This document shows, piece after piece, positions 49,919 to 55,021 of a stretch of DNA of 55,021 nt. Under the pieces are notes generated by a model. It saw only the letters and a list, made by a program, of their open reading frames with translations. It did not search any database and was not told where the DNA came from. Position 1 is the stretch's first letter. Each line of letters opens with the position of its first letter. The DNA lies in NCBI RefSeq assembly GCF_001557325.1, contig NZ_LSJS01000160.1, forward strand, positions 1 through 55,021, written 5' to 3'. A program made the translations under genes and the position numbers. Source of the DNA: Erythrobacter donghaensis (GTDB taxonomy: Bacteria > Pseudomonadota > Alphaproteobacteria > Sphingomonadales > Sphingomonadaceae).

Positions 49919-50891
49919 TGCTGACTCATCATCGTCCTTGTCCGGTCCGCTCGTGGTTGCACTTGTTTATGACGGCCTCTGCACCTTCGAGTTCGGGATC
50001 GCCGCAGAAATTTTTGGCCTCGATCGCCCTGAGATGGGGCCGGGTTGGTATCGATTCGCCAGCGTCGCGATCGAGGCTGGGCCCATGCGCGCTCACGGAG
50101 GACTGCGGGTAGTGGCAGATGGCGGGAGCGAACTGCTGGAGCACGCTGATATCATCATCGTCCCCGGCTGGCGCGGAGCCGAGGCGCCGGTGCCGATTGC
50201 GCTCGCCGAGCAGCTGGTGGCGGCGCATCGTCGCGGGTGCCGACTGGTGTCGATCTGTTCGGGGGCCTTCGTGCTTGCCGCCACCGGTCTCCTCGATGGT
50301 CGCCGCGTGACGACCCATTGGCGCTATGCCGAGGAACTGCGCCGTCGCTTCCCCGCGCTGCTGGTGGACGAGGCGGCGCTCTATCACGGCGAAGACAGGA
50401 TATTCACCTCAGCTGGCAGCGCGGCGGGAATCGATCTGATGATCGCACTCGTGCGACACGATTTCGGGGCCGAAGCGGCCAATTCGGTCGCACGCCGGAT
50501 CGTTATGCCTGCCCACCGAAACGGCGGGCAGGCGCAATTCCTCGAACGCCCTGTTGCGTGGCGCCGCGAGAACGCGCTCGGCCCGCTGCTCGACGAGGTC
50601 CGCGCCAGCCTCGCGCGGCGCTGGACGATCGCGGCGATGGCGAAGATGGTGAACATGAGCCGCCGCACCTTCGAGCGGCGCTTTGTCGAGACGACCGGAC
50701 TTGGCCCGGGCGAATGGCTCGCTGCCGAACGGGTCGAGGCGGCCAAAGACATGCTCACCAGCTCAACTGCGTCGATGGACGAGGTCGCCGCCGCGGTCGG
50801 CTTCGGCACAGCGCATGCAATGCGACATCATTTCCGTGCCCGGGTTCGACTTAGCCCGACCGCCTATAGGCAGGAGTTCCTGCCCGTCTAA
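49908..50891 (+). CDS. FtrA/GlxA-type AraC family regulator with DJ-1/PfpI domain
   Basis: A 327-residue transcription factor. The N-terminal 190 residues are a DJ-1/PfpI-like domain (VALVYDGLCTFEFGIAAEIF, then VSICSGAFVLAATGLLDGRR with the nucleophile-elbow cysteine). The C-terminal part is an AraC double helix-turn-helix (WTIAAMAKMVNMSRRTFERRF, then MDEVAAAVGFGTAHAMRHHF). This is the FtrA/GlxA architecture. The ATG at 49908 has AAGGA close by. It is divergent from the rhodanese/GNAT pair, with an inverted repeat in the gap. The 198 bases after the stop hold no gene I can support. Confidence 0.93.
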   Translation: MPIAADSSSSLSGPLVVALVYDGLCTFEFGIAAEIFGLDRPEMGPGWYRFASVAIEAGPMRAHGGLRVVADGGSELLEHADIIIVPGWRGAEAPVPIALAEQLVAAHRRGCRLVSICSGAFVLAATGLLDGRRVTTHWRYAEELRRRFPALLVDEAALYHGEDRIFTSAGSAAGIDLMIALVRHDFGAEAANSVARRIVMPAHRNGGQAQFLERPVAWRRENALGPLLDEVRASLARRWTIAAMAKMVNMSRRTFERRFVETTGLGPGEWLAAERVEAAKDMLTSSTASMDEVAAAVGFGTAHAMRHHFRARVRLSPTAYRQEFLPV

Positions 50892-51089
50892 TCGACTAGG
50901 TTACGTGGGTTGAGACCGAACAGTGTGGCAGCATGAGCGCACAATCGGCGAGCGCGCTAACGTAGGCCTGCTTCGGCTGGAATCCACCCAATATCGGACA
51001 TTCGGCTCCGCGACGTCCTTCTCCAAAAGCTGCCATGGTGCACGCCTGAAGCGTCCCGAAGGCGCCGGGCGATCGAGAAAGCGCTCGCC

Positions 51090-51491
51090 CTAAGACCGGA
51101 ACCACACGAACACCGCCCCCATCGCCGCCATGCCGAACAGGAAATGCCCCGCGTCGATCAGGAACAGCGCCAGCGGCTTCCTGAGGTAAAGATAGTTGAT
51201 CCCGATCGCCGGGATCATCACGCCCCCGGCAAAGCCCACCGCCATCATCATCACCACGAAGGGCTTGGGATCGGTGCGGGCGAGCAGGTGCCACAGCACC
51301 ATCGCGATCAGCATCTCGAACAGGAAGGTCAGCGCGAAGATCAGCGCCATGTTTCCCTCGCGCAACTGGCTGTTTGTGAGCCCCGCCGCGCGCTGCCACG
51401 GCTTGCTGAGCAGAACGCCGTACCACAGCGCGCCCACCGCGAAAAATGCCGCAGCTCCCGCCAGCACCGGCCACAGGGCAAAGTCGGTCAT
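51090..51491 (-). CDS. DUF1761 family membrane protein
   Basis: A 133-residue inner-membrane protein with four hydrophobic helices. The start MTDFALWPVLAGAAAFFAVGALWYGVLLSKPW is the DUF1761 signature (G-x-x-W-Y-x-x-L/P...W). The middle helices are ALIFALTFLFEMLIAMVLWHL and VVMMMAVGFAGGVMIPAI. The function of the family is unknown. The ATG at 51491 has AAGGAG upstream. It is divergent from rimO by 71 bases. Confidence 0.88.
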   Translation of the reverse strand: MTDFALWPVLAGAAAFFAVGALWYGVLLSKPWQRAAGLTNSQLREGNMALIFALTFLFEMLIAMVLWHLLARTDPKPFVVMMMAVGFAGGVMIPAIGINYLYLRKPLALFLIDAGHFLFGMAAMGAVFVWFRS

Positions 51492-51562
51492 GGGTGCGCT
51501 CTCCTTGTCTCGCGTGCCTCATGCTAGCCTAATGCGCCGGTCTCGTGTAGGGGCGCGCCGCA

Positions 51563-52948
51563 ATGACCTCCGCTCCCCTCACAACACCCACCGTTCTGGC
51601 CGACCAGAAGCGCATCGGCATGGTCAGCCTCGGCTGCCCCAAGGCGCTCGTCGATTCCGAGCGCATCCTCACCCGGCTGCGGGCCGACGGCTATGCCTTC
51701 GCCGAGGACTACGCGGGGGCCGACGTGGTGCTGGTCAACACCTGCGGCTTCCTCGACAGCGCCAAGGAGGAGAGCCTTGCCGCGATCGGCGAGGCGATCG
51801 CCGAGAACGGCCGCGTCATCGTCACCGGCTGCATGGGCGAGGAGGCCGATGCGATCCGCGCGGTCCACCCGCAGGTGCTCGCGGTGACCGGGGCGCACCA
51901 GTACGAGCAGGTGGTGGAAGCCGTCCACCTTCACGCGCCGCCCTCGCAGGGCCCGTTCGTCGACCTCATCCCGCAGCCCGACATCAAGCTCACCCCGCGG
52001 CATTACTCTTACCTCAAGATTTCAGAGGGTTGCAACCATTCTTGCGCCTTCTGCATCATCCCTTCCCTGCGCGGCAAGCTCGCCAGCCGCCGCATCGACG
52101 CGGTGCTGCGCGAGGCCGAGATGCTGGTCGCGGCGGGCACCCGCGAGCTGCTCGTCATCAGCCAGGACACCAGCGCCTACGGGGTCGACATCCGCCACGA
52201 GAGCCGCGACTGGAAGGGCAGCCCCGTGCGCGCCCACATGACCGACATGGCCCGTGAGCTTGGCCAGCTGCGCACCCCCGAGGGCCAGACGCCGTGGGTC
52301 CGCCTCCACTACGTTTACCCCTATCCGCATGTCGACCAGGTCATCCCGCTGATGGCCGAGGGGCTGCTCACCCCCTATCTCGACATCCCGTTCCAGCACG
52401 CCTCGCCGAAGGTGCTGAAGCTCATGCGCCGCCCCGCCAACGAGGCCAAGGTGCTCGAGCGCCTCAAGTCGTGGCGCGCGATCTGCCCCGACATCGCGAT
52501 CCGCAGCTCCTTCGTGGTCGGCTTCCCGGGCGAGACCGAGGACGACTTCCGCTACCTGCTCGACTGGCTCGAGGAAGCCCAGCTCGACCGGGTCGGCGCC
52601 TTCCGCTTCGAGCCCGTCGAGGGCGCGGCGGCCAATGCCCTGCCCGATCAGGTGCCGGAAGCGGTGAAGGAGGAACGCTACGCCCGGATCATGGAAGTGA
52701 CCGAGCGCATCTCCGCCGCCAAGCTCGCGGGCAAGGTGGGCCGCACGCTCCCCGTCATCATCGACGAGGTCGGCGAGGCGGATGAGGACGGCGACATCGG
52801 CGCCACCGGCCGCTCGCAGGCCGACGCGCCCGAGATCGACGGCGCGGTCTACCTGCGCAACGTGCCCGCAACGCTCGCACCGGGCGATTTCGTCAGCGTG
52901 CGCATCGAGGACGCCGACGCCCACGACCTGTTCGGGGTGATCGCGTAG
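51563..52948 (+). CDS. rimO: Ribosomal protein S12 methylthiotransferase RimO
   Basis: A radical-SAM enzyme that adds a methylthio group to the aspartate of ribosomal protein S12. The 461 residues have the three-part layout: an N-terminal UPF0004 domain with cluster cysteines ([38 protein letters not shown]), the radical-SAM CxxxCxxC in [20 protein letters not shown], and a C-terminal TRAM domain. The [11 protein letters not shown] and [12 protein letters not shown] segments separate RimO from the tRNA enzyme MiaB. The TRAM-preceding insert ([20 protein letters not shown]) is as in RimO. The ATG at 51563 is used. The second GCGGAC element follows nine bases after the stop. Confidence 0.96.
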   Translation: MTSAPLTTPTVLADQKRIGMVSLGCPKALVDSERILTRLRADGYAFAEDYAGADVVLVNTCGFLDSAKEESLAAIGEAIAENGRVIVTGCMGEEADAIRAVHPQVLAVTGAHQYEQVVEAVHLHAPPSQGPFVDLIPQPDIKLTPRHYSYLKISEGCNHSCAFCIIPSLRGKLASRRIDAVLREAEMLVAAGTRELLVISQDTSAYGVDIRHESRDWKGSPVRAHMTDMARELGQLRTPEGQTPWVRLHYVYPYPHVDQVIPLMAEGLLTPYLDIPFQHASPKVLKLMRRPANEAKVLERLKSWRAICPDIAIRSSFVVGFPGETEDDFRYLLDWLEEAQLDRVGAFRFEPVEGAAANALPDQVPEAVKEERYARIMEVTERISAAKLAGKVGRTLPVIIDEVGEADEDGDIGATGRSQADAPEIDGAVYLRNVPATLAPGDFVSVRIEDADAHDLFGVIA

Positions 52949-52956
52949 CCTTTGCG

Positions 52957-53166
52957 CAAAGCGGACAAAGCGGACACCCTGTCCGCTCTACGGACGCGCT
53001 TTATCCTGCCGATTCACAATAACTTGTCCGACCGTTACGCAAGCGGACGGACAGGGAAACAGGGCCTCTTTTTGCGCGCGCGGCGCACAGAAAAGGGGGG
53101 GTGAGGATCGACGATGGCAAAGAGCGACGCGCCACGATAGCGCGGCGTCGAACTGTAGGAAAATGG
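52957..53166 (+). repeat. GCGGAC-type structured non-coding element, copy 2
   Basis: Begins 9 bases after the rimO stop with one GCGGACAAA and GCGGACACC, and lacks two of the three tandem units of copy 1. CCCTGTCCGC (52977-52986) can pair with GCGGACGGACAGGG (53043-53056) across a loop of 56 bases unlike that of copy 1. The downstream blocks AGGGCCT, GATGGCAAAGAGC and TGTAGGAAAATGG follow in the same order. It ends 14 bases from the stop of the convergent helical-repeat gene. Confidence 0.75.
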
Positions 53167-53179
53167 CGCGTGCCCCCGG

Positions 53180-54733
53180 CTACCTGACCGCGCCCTCCGT
53201 GCGCGCCACGCGCCGCAAGGCCGCCTGCGGGATGAAAGCCTCGGGCATGGGGCGCACATGCTTGGCGAGTTCGGCGGCGAGTTCGGGATAGTCGGCTAGC
53301 AGGTCGGGTGCCTCGGGCAGCAGCGTGGCGGTGTAGAACAGGTCGAGCTCGTCGGTCTGGAACGCGGCCAGCGCCTCGTTGCGCTCGTCCTCGTCGCGCA
53401 GCGCCCCGAGCAGCAGCGCTGCCGCCTCGTCGGCAAGCCCGTGGCACATCAGGCCCTGCACCGTCAGCCCCACCCCGTTCTTCCAGTTCTCGCGCAGGAA
53501 GGCCAGTTCGGGCGCGGCTTCCTTCGCGCGGCCCAGCCGCTCGAAGGCGCAGGCGCGGTCGCGGGCGATGATCAGCTTGGCATAGGTCGAACCCTGCATC
53601 TCGGCCACCCGCCGCGCCAGCTCGGTCGCCTTCAGCCCCTCGCGCCAGCGCCCCTGCCCGGTCAGCCGCGAGGCGCGGTTGATGACGAAGTTGACGACCC
53701 AGTCGTGCTCCGCGGGATCATACTTCGCCAGCTCGTCGAACACCGCATCGGCCTTCTTCGGCTGGCCGAGCGAATCATAGGCATAGGCCTCGATATTGAG
53801 CGCCCAGGCATCGCCCTCCTCGATCGCCGCACCTTTCGCCTTGCGCTCGCGCCAGCGCTGGGCGAGCGCGATCGCGTCTTCGAACTGGCCATTGTAGTGG
53901 AGTGCATGGGCCGCCGCCGAGAAGCGGTCGCGATCCTCGGGCGCATTGGTCAGCCGGGCGCGGGCGACGCGCACGTTCTCCTCGCCGACCAGCGACAGAT
54001 TCTTCCCCGCGCGCGCCTCGATCTGCGGCCAGAAGGGCTCGTAGGTGCGGAAGGTCAGGAGGTCGATATAGCTTGCAGGGCCGGTGATCGAGACCAGCAG
54101 GCCCTCGACCACATCGGCCCGCCCGGCCTTCGCCGCCGCGCGCAGGGCAGCCATGGCAATCCCTTCATGCAGTTCGGTATCGAGGAAGGCGAACTTGCCG
54201 GTGGTCGCCCATTCGAGCGCGAGCGCGTCGAGATCGTCGAGACGCCCCGCATCGCGCGTGGCGCGGAACACGCTCCAATAGGTGTCGCGGTCAAGCTGCC
54301 CCAGCCCCACATCGGTGAGCCCGCGCAGCACTGCAATCATGCTGTCCGAATTCTCGAGCCGTTGCGCGAAGTAGATGGCAAGCCCCGTCGCCGGGTCGTC
54401 CGGGGTGAGCACGGCAATGTCGGCGGAGAGCTTCAGGCCATCTTCGAAGCGCTTCTGCTCGTCGGCGCAGAACGCCTCGGCGACCAGGCGCAGACGGCGC
54501 AGCGGCACGGGCGGCTCGGCGACGCGGCTCTCGAGCGCGGTGATCACCGGGACGCCGAATGTGCAGGGCTCGTCCGACCAGCGGTCATTATCCTTGCGGA
54601 ACAGCGCCTGGAGCTCCGCGATGCTCATCGCGGAAAGATCGGGCAACGGCGCGGGCGCGGGTTCCTTCGCCGCAAGCGGCGCGGCAAGGACGGCTGCGGC
54701 GAGCGCGAGTGCGGCGCGCAAAGGCTGTGTCAT
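53180..54733 (-). CDS. Exported helical-repeat (TPR-like) protein of unknown function
   Basis: A 517-residue periplasmic-type protein. The leader MTQPLRAALALAAAVLAAPLAAK is followed by regular helix pairs through the whole chain: RLRLVAEAFCADEQKRFEDG, AAHALHYNGQFEDAIALAQR, NIEAYAYDSLGQPKKADAVF, and LARRVAEMQGSTYAKLIIAR. These are TPR-like but diverged. Three cysteines are scattered, not paired in a clear motif. The ATG at 54733 has AAGGGGA upstream. It converges on the second GCGGAC element and is divergent from the exported protein at the right edge. I do not know the family, and no enzyme motif is visible. Confidence 0.82.
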   Translation of the reverse strand: MTQPLRAALALAAAVLAAPLAAKEPAPAPLPDLSAMSIAELQALFRKDNDRWSDEPCTFGVPVITALESRVAEPPVPLRRLRLVAEAFCADEQKRFEDGLKLSADIAVLTPDDPATGLAIYFAQRLENSDSMIAVLRGLTDVGLGQLDRDTYWSVFRATRDAGRLDDLDALALEWATTGKFAFLDTELHEGIAMAALRAAAKAGRADVVEGLLVSITGPASYIDLLTFRTYEPFWPQIEARAGKNLSLVGEENVRVARARLTNAPEDRDRFSAAAHALHYNGQFEDAIALAQRWRERKAKGAAIEEGDAWALNIEAYAYDSLGQPKKADAVFDELAKYDPAEHDWVVNFVINRASRLTGQGRWREGLKATELARRVAEMQGSTYAKLIIARDRACAFERLGRAKEAAPELAFLRENWKNGVGLTVQGLMCHGLADEAAALLLGALRDEDERNEALAAFQTDELDLFYTATLLPEAPDLLADYPELAAELAKHVRPMPEAFIPQAALRRVARTEGAVR

Positions 54734-54919
54734 GGTGCGATCCCCTTGTTCAGAGGGTCTTGTCCCGTGTTTCGCGGCGAAAGGGAAGAGGGGATGGGAG
54801 CGTTCTTCCAGCGCCGCGATGGCCACCCCCGTTAACCCCTCCCCCCCGCACGTCCCCGCGAGGGACGTTGCGTGGTTAATCGCTGGCAACTTACGCGGCC
54901 CAGCGGCATATTCGCTGAC

Positions 54920-55021
54920 ATGGTCCGGATTATCGCTTTCCTCATCGCGCTTGCCGCGCTGCAATTCGCCGCCCTGGCGCAATCGGCGGCAGACCGCACC
55001 GCCGAAGCCGCCGCCGAGGCC
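54920..55021 (+). CDS. Exported protein, N-terminus only (cut by window edge)
   Basis: From an ATG at 54920 the frame runs open to the end of the window (34 codons). The sequence MVRIIAFLIALAALQFAALA followed by QSAADRTAEAAAEA is a textbook signal peptide with a likely cut after the ALA. It is divergent from the helical-repeat gene; the 186-base gap between holds AT-richer sequence near 54890 (GGTTAATCGC). Nothing can be said about function. Confidence 0.6.
   Translation, partial: MVRIIAFLIALAALQFAALAQSAADRTAEAAAEA

Noticed and set aside
50896..51522. A minus-strand frame of 208 codons covering the DUF1761 gene and the gap after the FtrA-type gene
   Set aside because: Wrong frame for the DUF1761 protein, which has a ribosome site and hydrophobic helices; the extra part has no protein character.

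Overview
The window is a GC-rich, densely coded stretch of an alphaproteobacterial chromosome, most likely from the order Sphingomonadales and probably the Erythrobacteraceae (Erythrobacter/Porphyrobacter type). The evidence is the phosphotransferase ChpT of the CckA-CtrA relay, a trigger factor with a long Lys/Ala tail, the M67 peptidase - rluD - rpoH order, a TonB-dependent receptor with a TetR regulator, and dispersed repeats of a kind I remember from this order. Assignments rest on motif reading and memory of families; no search was run. Almost everything looks like vertically inherited chromosome. I see no prophage, insertion sequence, CRISPR array or integrated plasmid.

Layout. 1-5560: an NfrB-like membrane glycosyltransferase, glyoxalase I, a SIMPL-domain protein, a PPP-type phosphatase and UDP-glucose dehydrogenase. 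5570-12270: a pentapeptide/LprI-like protein, RNase P RNA (minus strand), a peptidoglycan amidase next to chpT, a GIY-YIG/JAMM fusion reading frame bounded by a perfect 27-bp inverted repeat, rluD and rpoH. 12270-17996: an intergenic stretch with a perfect 16-bp parS palindrome, an M20 hydrolase, then mtgA, a CDF metal exporter, an ECF sigma factor, its anti-sigma factor and a fasciclin protein, like the mycobacterial SigK-RskA-MPT70/83 group. 18020-23900: clpX, clpP and tig, with an opposite-strand amidase between clpP and tig and a small gene without a normal start codon overlapping the clpX stop. 23950-28730: tRNA-Leu, DUF3297, der, DUF2721, bfr and bfd with a Fur-like box, and a DUF418 protein.

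28820-33190 is the most suggestive gene group: an orphan ParA-type ATPase with a ribbon-helix-helix partner, flanked by two exported proteins that each join Sel1/TPR-type repeats to a SPOR domain. 33187-37630: pyrB with a pseudo-dihydroorotase, sppA and tRNA-Val. 37800-45060: a large secreted M14 peptidase, a membrane protein, and a PKHD hydroxylase/TetR pair divergent from a TonB receptor with a candidate operator between. 45060-48605: a small membrane protein and the overlapping chain serS-surE-ion channel. 48606-55021: two copies of a structured non-coding repeat built on GCGGAC words, a GNAT/rhodanese pair divergent from an FtrA-type regulator, a DUF1761 protein, rimO, a periplasmic helical-repeat protein, and the first codons of an exported protein at the right edge.

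Themes that link genes: cell-cycle and chromosome organisation (chpT, parS, ParA group); heat shock and proteostasis (rpoH, clpP/clpX, tig, sppA), with a sigma-32-like promoter before clpP; envelope growth (amidase, mtgA, glycosyltransferase, SPOR proteins); and iron handling (bfr/bfd, PKHD hydroxylase, TonB receptor). The less explained items are the paired GCGGAC elements, the GIY-YIG/JAMM fusion made through a repeat, the ParA-RHH-SPOR group, and the CTG-start gene at the clpX stop.
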